Below, piece after piece: positions 1 to 9,511 of a stretch of DNA of 64,000 nucleotides. Numbering within the stretch: the first letter of the stretch is position 1; every line of letters starts with the position of its first letter. This stretch comes from Firmicutes bacterium UBA5201 (lineage in GTDB: Bacteria > Bacillota > Clostridia > Peptostreptococcales > Acidaminobacteraceae): contig DHVT01000025.1 of assembly GCA_002412775.1 (NCBI GenBank), positions 145,923 to 209,922 of the forward strand. Reading direction: 5' to 3'. The translations under genes and the position numbers were made by a program. A model generated the notes under the pieces. The model saw only the letters and a list, made by a program, of their open reading frames with translations, had not been told where the DNA came from and ran no database searches.

Positions 1-1
1 C

Positions 2-1438
2 GGTGAGAACGGCGCTGGAAAATCCACACTGATGAGTGTGCTTTTCGGGTTATATCAAGCAGAAAAAGGTGAGATAAGAAAAAATGGACAGGTTGTCAAG
101 ATCAACAATCCAAACGACGCCAATGCACTAGGTATTGGGATGGTTCACCAACACTTCAAACTCGTAGAAATCTTTACTGTACTTGAAAACATCATTCTAG
201 GTGTGGAACCTAATACCATGGGTTTTCTTCAAAAAAATGAGGCGCGAAAAAAAGTTTTGGAACTCAGTGAGAAGTACGGACTGAGCATCAAACCTGATGC
301 ATTGATCGAGGACATTTCTGTTGGCATGCAACAAAGAGTGGAGATCCTCAAGATGCTTTATAGAGATAATGAAATACTGATTTTTGATGAGCCTACGGCT
401 GTTTTGACTCCGCAGGAAATCAAAGAGTTGCTCAAAATCATGAGAGGATTTGCGAGTGAAGGGAAATCGATACTGTTCATAACGCACAAACTCAATGAGA
501 TCATGGAAGTTGCCGACAGATGCACCGTGCTCAGAAAAGGCCAATATATTGGTACCGTGGATGTCAAAACCACCGACAAGGAAGAACTTTCCAGAATGAT
601 GGTCGGTAGAGACATCAGTTTCAGTGTGGACAAAAAACCCGCCGAACCTAAAGAAGTCGTACTTTCAGTGAACAATGTCACTGTCGCATCGAAGCATCAT
701 AAGAACAATGCTGTCAGAAACGTCACTTTTGATGTGAAAGCTGGAGAAATTGTCTGTCTTGCGGGTATTGACGGCAATGGCCAGACGGAATTCGTCTCGG
801 CACTTACAGGTCTTGAAAAAATGGTTGATGGAAAAGTGACACTATGTGGCAAAGACATCACAAAAGCTTCAGTCAGAGACCGTTCTGTCGCCGGAATGAG
901 CCATATTCCAGAGGACAGACACAAACACGGCCTTGTTCTGGATTATACGCTTCAAGAAAACATGGTCCTTCAAAGATACTGGCAAAAAGAATTTCAGAAT
1001 AAGGGTTTCATCAAATTCGATGAAGTCAGAAAATATGCGGAAAACCTGATTGAGCGATTTGATGTCAGGAGTGGTCAAGGCCCGATCACTATGGTAAGAA
1101 GCATGTCAGGTGGCAATCAACAAAAAGCCATCATCGCACGTGAGATCGATAAAAAACATGAGTTGCTTGTAGCGGTCCAACCGACCAGAGGTCTTGACGT
1201 CGGCGCCATAGAATATATCCACAAACAACTTGTCGAAAGACGAGATGCCGGAAAAGGCGTACTCCTGGTCTCACTTGAACTGGAAGAGGTCATGAACGTC
1301 AGCGACCGCATCCTGGTGATGTATGAAGGTGAGATCGTAGGTGAACTGGATCCAAAGACAACCACTGTCCAAGAACTCGGTCTATATATGTCGGGCGCGA
1401 AACGCAATACTGTAAAGGAGATTGACAATGCAGGGTAA
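2..1438 (+). CDS. Nucleoside-type ABC importer, double ATP-binding subunit (5' end cut by window)
   Basis: The protein is the fused ATPase that powers a nucleoside (BmpA/NupNOPQ-like) importer. The open frame runs in from the left edge: the first bases already encode a Walker A motif, GENGAGKST, so the true start lies upstream. The first ATPase half shows a signature-like SVGMQQR and Walker B ILIFDEPT. The second half has the Walker A-like GIDGNGQTEF, signature MSGGNQQK and a QPTRGLDVG segment, the degenerate second site usual for this sugar/nucleoside subfamily. Two permease genes follow without a gap. The lipoprotein partner is probably upstream of the window. Substrate is inferred from family and gene order. 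Confidence 0.9.
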   Translation, partial: GENGAGKSTLMSVLFGLYQAEKGEIRKNGQVVKINNPNDANALGIGMVHQHFKLVEIFTVLENIILGVEPNTMGFLQKNEARKKVLELSEKYGLSIKPDALIEDISVGMQQRVEILKMLYRDNEILIFDEPTAVLTPQEIKELLKIMRGFASEGKSILFITHKLNEIMEVADRCTVLRKGQYIGTVDVKTTDKEELSRMMVGRDISFSVDKKPAEPKEVVLSVNNVTVASKHHKNNAVRNVTFDVKAGEIVCLAGIDGNGQTEFVSALTGLEKMVDGKVTLCGKDITKASVRDRSVAGMSHIPEDRHKHGLVLDYTLQENMVLQRYWQKEFQNKGFIKFDEVRKYAENLIERFDVRSGQGPITMVRSMSGGNQQKAIIAREIDKKHELLVAVQPTRGLDVGAIEYIHKQLVERRDAGKGVLLVSLELEEVMNVSDRILVMYEGEIVGELDPKTTTVQELGLYMSGAKRNTVKEIDNAG

Positions 1439-2576
1439 AAACGGCACGTCTCAAAAAAACAAGTATTTCTTAAAAAACATTACGCATAGTAGTGGATTTT
1501 CTGCATTTTCGTCTGCATTGGTCGCAATCATATTAGGACTTGTTTTCGGATTTATTGTTATGCTTTTCGCACAACCTGAGAACGCCATCAAAGGATTTCG
1601 TTATGTATTGGTGGGTGGACTTGGGCGATTCGGTAGCGTTCTCTATTTTGCGACACCAATATTGATGACTGGACTTGCTGTCGGATTTGCATTCAAGATG
1701 GGGCTTTTCAACATCGGTGCCTCGGGACAATATACGATGGGTATGTTCTTTGCGATATATGTCGGGTTCATGTGGGATTTGCCTCCCGGAGTACACTGGA
1801 TTGTCGCAATTCTGGCAGGAATGGTCGGAGGAATGATCTGGGGTTTCATACCGGGGATTTTCAAAGCGTTGCTCAATGTAAATGAGGTCATCACTTCCAT
1901 CATGTTCAACTATATCGGAATGTATCTGGTCGATATGTGGATTCAAGGCAATGCCGTCATGTTTGTCTCTTCGAAATCAAGAACGAATTATTTGCCTATG
2001 AGCGTACAAATACCTTCACTGGGAATTGATGGATCCAACGTCAACCTTGGAATAGTGTTGGCGGTCATAATTGGAATTGTACTTTATATCGTTCTACAGA
2101 AAACCACGTTCGGCTATGAACTCAAAGCTACAGGTCATAACAAGTATGCGAGTGATTATGCCGGAATGAAAGGCAAGAAAAACATCATCCTCACAATGGT
2201 CATCGCAGGTGGTCTGGCGGGTCTTGGCGGTGCTTTTGCAATATTGGCACCTTCTGCAATCGCCGGAAGCAGCATGACTTACGAGCCGATCAATATAATC
2301 GCGGCCAACGGTTTCAACGGTATTGCGGTTGCGCTGCTCGGAAATGCACATCCAATCGGAATCATATTCTCATCAGTCTTCATTTCTCATATCCAGCGTG
2401 GCGGATCTCTAGCCGGTCTTGTTGGATATAAACCTGAGATCATTGATGTGGTGATCGGTGTCATCATTTACTTCTCGGCATTTGCGATGATCATGAATGC
2501 CGCACTCGCAAGATTTGTGAAACGACATATTACCCGTAAAGATGAAAAAGTAGTCAAAGCAAAGGAGGCAGAATAA
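1428..2576 (+). CDS. Nucleoside-type ABC importer permease (NupP/YufP-like)
   Basis: Inner-membrane permease of the BPD_transp_2 family, with repeated long hydrophobic segments and the conserved stretch containing FNIGASGQ around residues 85-95. The ATG at 1428 is chosen because AAAGGAG at 1414-1420 lies 7 bases upstream; an in-frame TTG at 1422 is less likely. The gene overlaps the end of the ATPase gene and its stop (TAATG) overlaps the next start, so the three are translated as one operon. Function in nucleoside uptake is inferred from family resemblance. Confidence 0.9.
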   Translation: MQGKNGTSQKNKYFLKNITHSSGFSAFSSALVAIILGLVFGFIVMLFAQPENAIKGFRYVLVGGLGRFGSVLYFATPILMTGLAVGFAFKMGLFNIGASGQYTMGMFFAIYVGFMWDLPPGVHWIVAILAGMVGGMIWGFIPGIFKALLNVNEVITSIMFNYIGMYLVDMWIQGNAVMFVSSKSRTNYLPMSVQIPSLGIDGSNVNLGIVLAVIIGIVLYIVLQKTTFGYELKATGHNKYASDYAGMKGKKNIILTMVIAGGLAGLGGAFAILAPSAIAGSSMTYEPINIIAANGFNGIAVALLGNAHPIGIIFSSVFISHIQRGGSLAGLVGYKPEIIDVVIGVIIYFSAFAMIMNAALARFVKRHITRKDEKVVKAKEAE

Positions 2577-3541
2577 TGAGTACTATTTATTATTTGATTC
2601 AAAACATGCTTCCTGTTGCGATTCCACTTCTTTTGGTAGCCCTTGGTGGAATGTTCAGTGAGCGTAGCGGTGTCATCAATATCGCACTTGAAGGGATTAT
2701 GCTTTTTGGTGCATTCTTTGGAGCATTGTTCGTTTATACCGTTCAAGGTGTGGACATGAACCCTCAAGTGTTATTGATCCTAGGCATGCTCATAGCGGCG
2801 TTCTCGGGCTGGATTTATTCGTTGCTCCTATCTTTTGCGGCAGTGACGATGAAAGCGAACCAGACCATCACGGGTGTATCCCTCAATATGATTATTCCTG
2901 CTGCAATCTTGTTGTTCTCAAAAATGTTTTTCAACAGTGATGGAATCACCACCACCAAGAATTTCTATATCAGGGAAGTTCCTGTACTCAGCAAGATTCC
3001 TTTGCTTGGGGAAATGTTTTTCCAAAGGACCTATCTGACGGTCATGATCGGTTTTGCTTTATTGATCATTTCGATCATCATCTTTTATAAGACGCGATTC
3101 GGACTCAGGCTTCGTGCATGTGGTGAGCATCCTCAGGCAGCGGATTCTGTGGGAATCAACGTATACTTCATGCGTTATGCCGGAGTCAGTTTATCCGGTA
3201 TACTCGGAGGCATCGGCGGTTTCTTCTACTCTGTAGGTGTCATGGATGGTAATGTCAGCGGACACTCCGGTGTTGCCGGTTTTGGTTTCCTCGCACTTGC
3301 CGTCATGATTTTCGGTCAATGGAAACCTGGAAGAATCTTCTTTGCCGCACTGTTCTTCGCATTCCTGAGAACATTGGCGTATTCGGTCTCACTGATTCCT
3401 TTCCTGGATGGACTTGGAATCAACCAAACTTATTACAAAATGTTGCCTTATGTGGCAACAATGGTGGTTCTGGCGTTCACATCCAAAAAGTCCAGAGCTC
3501 CTAAAGCGGAAGGGATCCCTTACGACAAGTCACAAAGATAA
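2576..3541 (+). CDS. Nucleoside-type ABC importer permease (NupQ/YufQ-like)
   Basis: Second permease of the importer, 321 residues, strongly hydrophobic. It carries the family signature SERSGVINIALEGIMLFGA near residue 30, which distinguishes this subunit from the preceding permease. AAAGGAGG lies just before the start and the ATG overlaps the previous stop by one base (TAATG), indicating translational coupling. A hairpin followed by a T-rich run ends the operon downstream. Confidence 0.9.
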   Translation: MSTIYYLIQNMLPVAIPLLLVALGGMFSERSGVINIALEGIMLFGAFFGALFVYTVQGVDMNPQVLLILGMLIAAFSGWIYSLLLSFAAVTMKANQTITGVSLNMIIPAAILLFSKMFFNSDGITTTKNFYIREVPVLSKIPLLGEMFFQRTYLTVMIGFALLIISIIIFYKTRFGLRLRACGEHPQAADSVGINVYFMRYAGVSLSGILGGIGGFFYSVGVMDGNVSGHSGVAGFGFLALAVMIFGQWKPGRIFFAALFFAFLRTLAYSVSLIPFLDGLGINQTYYKMLPYVATMVVLAFTSKKSRAPKAEGIPYDKSQR

Positions 3542-3548
3542 CCAATCG

Positions 3549-3597
3549 AGGCAAGGATTTTCAGAAATACCATCTGGGAATCTTTGCCTTTTGTTTT
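3549..3597 (+). terminator. Rho-independent terminator after the ABC importer
   Basis: GGCAAGGATTTTCAGA pairs with TCTGGGAATCTTTGCC a few bases later and is followed by TTTTGTTTTG. It closes the importer operon before rpoN. Confidence 0.75.
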
Positions 3598-3732
3598 GCA
3601 TAAAGTTATTGGACTATCATTTTGAAAGACAATTTGATATAATTATTGAGTTAATGGATGCTTGAATTATTCAAGTTGTATACAACTTGGGATGATTTCA
3701 CACGACTTGATTTAGGATGAGATGGTATCATA

Positions 3733-5160
3733 ATGAAGATGAATTTTAATTTGAACTTGATTCAAACTCAAAAGCTGATTATGACGCCTGAGTTGAAACA
3801 AGCTATTGAAATCTTACAATATAACGCAATGGAACTCAACGAGTTCATCAATGAGGAACTTTTAAACAACCCCATTTTGGAAAAAGTGACCCAGTCTCCG
3901 GAAGCAGAAGAGGCACCAATCAAGCCTGAAGGTGAAACGGAAGAACCTTATGAGTACAATCTCGACAAAGGCGACAAGAAAGAGATTGATTGGGAAGACA
4001 TGGTCAATTATTTCGAAGATGCGAGACCGCTTGGGAACCTCAGTTACAATCCTGATTCTGAAATCAACTACGACAACTTTGTCGCTGATGAGGAGACGCT
4101 GAAGGATTATTTGCTCATGCAACTCAAAGTGACAAAACTCGATCCAAAAATCGTAAAGGTATGTGAATACATCATTGAAAACATAGATGACAATGGTTAC
4201 CTCCATATGAATGATGAGGAAGCCATGGTCCTGTTCAACCACACCAGTGAGGAAATCGATCAGATGATCCGTTTGATCCAAACCTTCGATCCGCCTGGCG
4301 TTTGTGCCCGCTCCATCAAGGAGTGCCTGTTGATTCAAATGTATCAACAAGGATTCGAGGATAGCCTGGAAGCCACTCTTGTCATGGATCATCTTGAGGC
4401 ACTCGGGGAGAAGCGATTCGCTCAAATCGCCAAAAAATTGGGTGAAACCGCAGAACGCGTCCAGGAGGCATACGACTATATCAAGACTCTTGAGCCCAAG
4501 CCGGGTAGAAGCTTCAGCTCTTTGCGTGAAGTCAGGTATATCGTGCCGGATGTCTATGTGGAAAAAGTAAAAGATGAATATGTGGTCATGGTCAATGACG
4601 CCGCAGCACCTAGGCTTCAGATCAATTCGTTTTACAAAGGGCTCCTCAAGCAACTCAACAAGGATACGATGACCACAGAGTATATTTCAAAAAATCTGCA
4701 GTCCGCCCTTAGAATCATCAAGAGTATCGAGCAACGTAGAAATACGATATATCGTGTTTGCAATGCCATCATAGAATACCAATACGAATTTTTCGAAAAA
4801 GGCATGCTCTATTTGAAACCCCTGAATTTGAGAAACATCGCCGATGAGATCGAAGTCCATGAATCCACAGTGAGCAGGGCTGTGAATGGAAAGTACATTC
4901 AGTGCCCCAACGGACTTTTTGAAATCAAGTATTTCTTCCAAAGTGGCGTCAAAAGCGCCGGTGGTGAAGGCGTCTCTTCAGAAAGCGTCAAATCGGTCAT
5001 GAAGGATATGATTGACAGGGAGAATCCCAAGAAGCCATTAAGCGATCAAGCCATTGCGGACACTTTAGTGGATACGGGTATCAACATCTCCAGGCGTACA
5101 GTCGCCAAATACCGTGATGAAATGAATATTTTGCCTTCTTCAAAGAGAAAGCGTTTTTAA
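3733..5160 (+). CDS. rpoN: RNA polymerase sigma-54 factor
   Basis: Sigma-54 directs RNA polymerase to -24/-12 promoters and needs AAA+ enhancer-binding activators. All regions are visible: an N-terminal region I rich in Gln and Leu (QTQKLIMTPELKQAI, residues 11-25), an acidic region II near residues 58-100, the core-binding domain, a helix-turn-helix region near residue 375 and the C-terminal RpoN box RRTVAKYRDEMNILPSSKRK. The length of 475 residues is normal. It precedes cggR as in several Bacillota, but a terminator separates them. No activator gene is in the window, so its regulon here is unknown. Confidence 0.96.
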   Translation: MKMNFNLNLIQTQKLIMTPELKQAIEILQYNAMELNEFINEELLNNPILEKVTQSPEAEEAPIKPEGETEEPYEYNLDKGDKKEIDWEDMVNYFEDARPLGNLSYNPDSEINYDNFVADEETLKDYLLMQLKVTKLDPKIVKVCEYIIENIDDNGYLHMNDEEAMVLFNHTSEEIDQMIRLIQTFDPPGVCARSIKECLLIQMYQQGFEDSLEATLVMDHLEALGEKRFAQIAKKLGETAERVQEAYDYIKTLEPKPGRSFSSLREVRYIVPDVYVEKVKDEYVVMVNDAAAPRLQINSFYKGLLKQLNKDTMTTEYISKNLQSALRIIKSIEQRRNTIYRVCNAIIEYQYEFFEKGMLYLKPLNLRNIADEIEVHESTVSRAVNGKYIQCPNGLFEIKYFFQSGVKSAGGEGVSSESVKSVMKDMIDRENPKKPLSDQAIADTLVDTGINISRRTVAKYRDEMNILPSSKRKRF

Positions 5161-5190
5161 TCCCGCACAAGCATTTGTACGGGATTTATT
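5158..5190 (+). terminator. Terminator after rpoN
   Basis: AATCCCGCACAA and TTGTACGGGATT form a stem with a short loop directly after the rpoN stop codon, followed by a T-rich stretch. Confidence 0.65.
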
Positions 5191-5200
5191 TTATCCCTAA

Positions 5201-5279
5201 GGGACAAAAAAAGTCCAAAATAATTTGCAAAAGTCCTTGTTTTTATTATTGATAGTGCTATACTATAACTAGCGGGACG
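5201..5279 (+). promoter_or_regulatory. Promoter and possible CggR operator of the glycolytic operon
   Basis: A promoter is readable as TTGTTT (5237-5242), 16 bases, TATACT (5259-5264). GGGACAAAAAAAGTCC at 5201-5216 is an inverted repeat with GGGAC/GTCC half-sites. A further GTCC lies at 5233-5236 and GCGGGACG at 5272-5279 lies just after the -10 box. CggR operators in Bacillus use GGGAC/TGTCC-type half-sites, so these motifs are the likely autoregulatory sites. The assignment is inferred. Confidence 0.5.
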
Positions 5280-5324
5280 TAAAAATTTATGCAACACATA
5301 ATTTATCCCGGAAGGGTGGGCGAT

Positions 5325-6383
5325 ATGAGCGAACGTGAATTGATCGATCAAGAAAAGTTAATAATGGTTCTGAGATACGCATTCCCCGAAACTGATGAAC
5401 TTTTACCGCTTCGTTACAATTTACTCAACACAATAAAGTTCAACCAACCTGTCGGTCGCAGAATGCTTTCGAACAGCATGAACATAACAGAACGTGTCGT
5501 ACGACGGGAATCCGATATCTTGAAGGATTCCGGATTGATTGATTATCATCCCGACGGGATGAGAATCACCGAAAGAGGCAGTCAAGTTCTGAACGCTTTG
5601 TCGGATTTGTTTTATAAGATGTCCGGAATCAATGAATTTGAATCAAAGCTCAGCAATCTGCTGGGAATCAACAAAGTGATTGTCGGATCTTTGGGTGACT
5701 CGGGCGAGGAACAGACACTCTCAGAACTAGGGATTGAGGCCGCCAGATATTTCAGTGGTCTGATCACACCAAAAAGTATTATAGGTTTAACTGGTGGTTC
5801 ATCGATAGAAAGAGTCATAAGTGGGTATAAAGCAGACTGGGTGCAATTTGACGGAAGCAATATCATGGTGGTCCCGGCCAGAGGTGGACTTGGCAACAAA
5901 AGCGAGTATCAAGCCAACACACTTGCCGAGAGACTCGCAGGAAAACTGAAGTCAAATTATCAATTGCTCTACACTCAGGACAATCTTTCAAAAGCGACCA
6001 TAGAAGAATTGAAAAATGAACCGAACATTCAAAAGATCCTGGCTTATATAGACAAGATCGACATATTGTTGTTCGGTATCGGAAGAGCGAGCGTCATGGC
6101 CGATAGACGTGTACTGGAACAGTATGAAATCGACCATATCATGGAAAAAGGCGCCGTAGCCGAATCGTTTGGCTATTACTTCAACAAGCAGGGTGAAATC
6201 GTGCATGAAATCAGTACCATTGGTATTGATTTAGATAAATTCAAATCTCTTAAACATGTCATTGCTGTAGCAGCAGGTGAAGATAAGGCGGAAGCGATCA
6301 TCTCCATCGGAAAACTCAATCCAAACATGGTTTTGGTGACAGACGAACGCACAGCAAAAAAAATTCTAACGTATTTGATTTAA
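5325..6383 (+). CDS. cggR: Central glycolytic genes regulator, SorC/DeoR type
   Basis: Repressor of the gap operon; in Bacillus it is relieved by fructose-1,6-bisphosphate. An N-terminal winged helix-turn-helix (residues 35-85, including NITERVVRRESDILKDSGLI) is followed by a SorC-type sugar-phosphate binding domain with the conserved LTGGSSIE loop and VVPARGGLG. The start at 5325 follows GAAGGGTGGG at a good distance; an in-frame ATG at 5289 would add 12 residues. The position directly upstream of gap, with the enolase operon behind it, is the classical arrangement and supports the identity. Confidence 0.92.
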   Translation: MSERELIDQEKLIMVLRYAFPETDELLPLRYNLLNTIKFNQPVGRRMLSNSMNITERVVRRESDILKDSGLIDYHPDGMRITERGSQVLNALSDLFYKMSGINEFESKLSNLLGINKVIVGSLGDSGEEQTLSELGIEAARYFSGLITPKSIIGLTGGSSIERVISGYKADWVQFDGSNIMVVPARGGLGNKSEYQANTLAERLAGKLKSNYQLLYTQDNLSKATIEELKNEPNIQKILAYIDKIDILLFGIGRASVMADRRVLEQYEIDHIMEKGAVAESFGYYFNKQGEIVHEISTIGIDLDKFKSLKHVIAVAAGEDKAEAIISIGKLNPNMVLVTDERTAKKILTYLI

Positions 6384-6396
6384 GGAGGAAATTCAC

Positions 6397-7455
6397 ATGG
6401 TAAAAGTAGCAATTAATGGTTTTGGAAGAATTGGTAGATTGGTTTTCAATGCAATGGCTGAGCAAGGCCTTATCGGAACAAAGTTTGACGTTGTGGCAGT
6501 AGTGGATATGACAACGGATGCTGATTATTTCGCATATCAGTTGAAGTATGATTCGACTCAAGGCAAATTCAAAGGCGAAATCTCCACAAAGAAAAGCAGT
6601 CCTGAGCTCAAAGAAGAAGATCTTATCGTAGTCAACGGTTTTGAGACAAAATGTATCATGGCGACAAAAAATCCTTCTGAACTCCCTTGGAAAGAACTAG
6701 GAGTCGATTATGTAATCGAATGTACAGGCCTCTTTACGAGTTCTGACACAGCTAAAGGTCACTTGGAGGCAGGCGCTAAGAAAGTTATTCTTTCCGCTCC
6801 AGGCAAAGGCGATGTCAAGACGATAGTAATGGGCGTAAACGAAAACGAATACGATCCGGCACTTCACAATATAGTATCCAACGCATCATGTACCACAAAC
6901 TGCCTCGCACCTGTGGTACACGTTCTTCTCAAAGAAGGCATAGGCGTTGAAACCGGACTTATGACTACAATTCATGCCTATACAGCAACTCAAAAAACTG
7001 TCGATGGTCCTTCAAAGAAAGACTGGAGAGGCGGTAGAGCTGCAGCAATCAATATTATCCCATCATCAACAGGTGCCGCTAAAGCGGTTGGAGAAGTATT
7101 GCCTGCGACAAAAGGTAAAATGACTGGTATGTCATTCAGAGTACCAACTCCAACAGTATCTGTCGTAGACCTTACATTCAGATCTGAAAAAGAGACTTCA
7201 ATTGAAGAAATCGATGCATTGCTCAAAAAAGCATCTGAAACTTACCTTAAAGATATATTGGGTTATGGAAATGAAGAACTCGTTTCTACGGATTTCATCC
7301 ACGATGCAAGATCTTCAATCTACGATTCACTTGCAACACTTCAAAACAACCTTCCTGGAGAAAAAAGATTCTTCAAAATCGTTTCATGGTATGACAACGA
7401 GTGGGGCTACTCAAACAGAGTGGTTGACCTCTTGACTTTCATGACAAGCAAATAA
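6397..7455 (+). CDS. gap: Glyceraldehyde-3-phosphate dehydrogenase, type I
   Basis: Cytoplasmic NAD-dependent enzyme converting glyceraldehyde-3-phosphate to 1,3-bisphosphoglycerate. The Rossmann start VAINGFGRIGRLVF and the catalytic segment SNASCTTNCLAP (Cys near residue 165) are intact, as is the C-terminal SWYDNEWGYSNR. At 352 residues it is about 15 longer than the usual bacterial enzyme. The extra length and the DMTTDADYFAYQLKYDS segment recall the longer GAPDH type of trypanosomatids and some bacteria; this comparison is from memory. AAGGAGG precedes the ATG. First enzyme gene of the operon after cggR. Confidence 0.96.
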   Translation: MVKVAINGFGRIGRLVFNAMAEQGLIGTKFDVVAVVDMTTDADYFAYQLKYDSTQGKFKGEISTKKSSPELKEEDLIVVNGFETKCIMATKNPSELPWKELGVDYVIECTGLFTSSDTAKGHLEAGAKKVILSAPGKGDVKTIVMGVNENEYDPALHNIVSNASCTTNCLAPVVHVLLKEGIGVETGLMTTIHAYTATQKTVDGPSKKDWRGGRAAAINIIPSSTGAAKAVGEVLPATKGKMTGMSFRVPTPTVSVVDLTFRSEKETSIEEIDALLKKASETYLKDILGYGNEELVSTDFIHDARSSIYDSLATLQNNLPGEKRFFKIVSWYDNEWGYSNRVVDLLTFMTSK

Positions 7456-7471
7456 ATATTGGTATAAATAA

Positions 7472-7530
7472 GTTAGGCTGTAGACTGAGTCTGCAGCCTA
7501 ACCCTGGTTTATGATGAACCGGGGTTTACT
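7472..7530 (+). promoter_or_regulatory. Two consecutive hairpins in the gap-pgk spacer
   Basis: GTTAGGCTG and CAGCCTAAC pair around a short loop (7472-7502). CCTGGTTT and GAACCGGGG form a second stem immediately after (7503-7524), followed by TTTAC. The T-run is weak. The pair could be a partial terminator or an RNA-processing or stabilising element that sets gap expression apart from pgk onward. Confidence 0.5.
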
Positions 7531-7553
7531 TTATGAATATAGTGGAGGTCTGA

Positions 7554-8744
7554 ATGTATAACAAAAAGACAATTGAAGACGTTGCCGTATCGGGAAAAAA
7601 AGTCCTTGTGAGATGTGACTTCAATGTTCCGATTCAAGAAGGCAAAATTACGGATGAAAATAGAATTTTAGGTGCGATGCCTACTATAGAATACCTGGTC
7701 AAAAATGGGGCAAGAGTCATTTTATGTTCTCATCTTGGAAAGCCTAAAGCATTTACCCCTGATTTCAGTTTGGCACCAGTCGCACAAAGATTGTCCGAAC
7801 TGCTTGGACAAAATGTCGTTTTCCATTCTGAGGAGGAAGTGGTCGGTCCTAAAGCCATCGAAGCTGCGGAAGCACTTGTAGATGGTCAAGTGATGCTACT
7901 TGAGAATACAAGATTCAGAAAAGAAGAGACAAAAAACGGCGAGGCGTTCTCAAAAGATTTGGCTTCCTTGGCGGATTTGTTTGTTAATGACGCATTCGGT
8001 ACCGCTCATAGAGCACACTCCTCTACAGTAGGAGTGACTGAGTACGTCAAAGAATCAGTTTGTGGCTACTTGATCCAAAAGGAGCTCAAGTTCCTTGGCG
8101 AGGCAGTGGATCGTCCTGAAAGACCATTCTGTGCGATTTTGGGTGGAGCTAAAGTTTCGGATAAAATCAAGGTCATAGAGAACCTTTTGACCAAAGTGGA
8201 CACTTTGATCATCGGTGGCGGTATGGCTTACACATTCCTGAAAGCACTTGGTTATGAAGTTGGAAATTCATTAGTGGAAGAGGATAAGATCGAATACGCC
8301 AAAGCGATGCTCGACAGCGCAAAGGCAAAAGGCGTATCTATGATGCTTCCTGTAGACCATATAGTTGCAACAGAGTTCAATAAGGACGCTGAACCGATCG
8401 TCACTGAAGATGAAAACATATCCGAAGGACAAATGGGTCTCGATATAGGACCTAAGACTGCAGCCCTTTACGCTGAAGCGGCTTCAAAAGCAAAGACAAT
8501 CATTTGGAATGGCCCTATGGGCGTTTTCGAATTCGAGAATTTCGCTGGAGGAACGATCGCAGTGGCAAAAGCGCTTGCGGATTCCTCTGCGACTACAGTA
8601 ATCGGCGGTGGAGACAGTGCGGCGGCAGTCAACATACTTGGCTTTGGTGATCGTATGACTCACATATCTACCGGTGGTGGTGCTTCTCTTGAATTCCTTG
8701 AAGGTTTGGTATTGCCGGGAATCGAAGCACTCAACGACAAATAG
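7554..8744 (+). CDS. pgk: Phosphoglycerate kinase
   Basis: Transfers phosphate from 1,3-bisphosphoglycerate to ADP. Family motifs are complete: VLVRCDFNVP near the N-terminus, SHLGKPK, the ALLENTRF-like VMLLENTRF, and the nucleotide-binding GGGDSAAAV and STGGGASLEFLEG at the C-terminus. 396 residues is standard. The ATG follows GTGGAGGTCTGA. Only 8 bases separate its stop from tpiA. Confidence 0.97.
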   Translation: MYNKKTIEDVAVSGKKVLVRCDFNVPIQEGKITDENRILGAMPTIEYLVKNGARVILCSHLGKPKAFTPDFSLAPVAQRLSELLGQNVVFHSEEEVVGPKAIEAAEALVDGQVMLLENTRFRKEETKNGEAFSKDLASLADLFVNDAFGTAHRAHSSTVGVTEYVKESVCGYLIQKELKFLGEAVDRPERPFCAILGGAKVSDKIKVIENLLTKVDTLIIGGGMAYTFLKALGYEVGNSLVEEDKIEYAKAMLDSAKAKGVSMMLPVDHIVATEFNKDAEPIVTEDENISEGQMGLDIGPKTAALYAEAASKAKTIIWNGPMGVFEFENFAGGTIAVAKALADSSATTVIGGGDSAAAVNILGFGDRMTHISTGGGASLEFLEGLVLPGIEALNDK

Positions 8745-8752
8745 GAGGAACA

Positions 8753-9499
8753 ATGAGAAAACCAATTATAGCGGGAAACTGGAAAATGCATAAAACAGTG
8801 GCTGAGGGTGTTGCATTTGTCAATGCCATCAAACCTGAAGTTACAGATACTGATGTGGAAGTGCTTGTTTGCGCACCTTTTACAATGCTTCCGAGTCTTG
8901 TGGAAGCCGCAAAAGGCTCAAGTGTAAAAATAGGCGCACAAAACATGCATTTCGAAGATTTTGGTGCCTATACCGGTGAAATCAGCGCTGATATGCTTCT
9001 GGACATCGGTGTGACACATGTCATCATCGGTCACTCAGAAAGAAGACAATACTTCGCTGAGACTGACGAGACAGTCAATTTGAAGACGCTGAAAGCGCTT
9101 TCAAAAGGACTTGTTCCTGTGGTTTGTTGCGGTGAGACGCTGGAGCAAAGAGAAGCGGGAGAAACTAAGAATGTTTGTAAAACTCAAATCGTTAAAGCGT
9201 TTGAGAACATCTCAGCTCAGGACGCCGTCAAAGTCGTGGTGGCTTATGAGCCAATCTGGGCGATCGGCACCGGTAAAACGGCCAGCAGTCAAGATGCGAA
9301 CGATGTTATTTCATATATCAGAGAAGTCATTGAGTCCGTTTATGGCGATGAAGTCTCTGAAGAAGTTAGAATTCAATACGGCGGTAGCGTCAAACCTGCC
9401 AATGTTGAAGAAATCATGAATGAAGCGGATATCGATGGGGCACTCGTCGGTGGCGCAAGTCTGGAAGCGGACAGCTTCGTTCAATTGGTCAATTTTTAA
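8753..9499 (+). CDS. tpiA: Triose-phosphate isomerase
   Basis: Interconverts dihydroxyacetone phosphate and glyceraldehyde-3-phosphate. Catalytic residues are visible: Lys in AGNWKMHK, His in IIGHSERRQYF and Glu in AYEPIWAIGTGK; the phosphate-binding YGGSVKP is present. 248 residues is normal. TAGGAGGAACA sits between the pgk stop and this ATG, so the genes are translated in series. Confidence 0.97.
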   Translation: MRKPIIAGNWKMHKTVAEGVAFVNAIKPEVTDTDVEVLVCAPFTMLPSLVEAAKGSSVKIGAQNMHFEDFGAYTGEISADMLLDIGVTHVIIGHSERRQYFAETDETVNLKTLKALSKGLVPVVCCGETLEQREAGETKNVCKTQIVKAFENISAQDAVKVVVAYEPIWAIGTGKTASSQDANDVISYIREVIESVYGDEVSEEVRIQYGGSVKPANVEEIMNEADIDGALVGGASLEADSFVQLVNF

Positions 9500-9511
9500 G
9501 GAGCTGAACAC

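Noticed and set aside
3862..4653. 263-codon open frame on the minus strand inside rpoN
   Set aside because: It is the complement of a strongly recognised sigma-54 gene, with no start signals or family resemblance.
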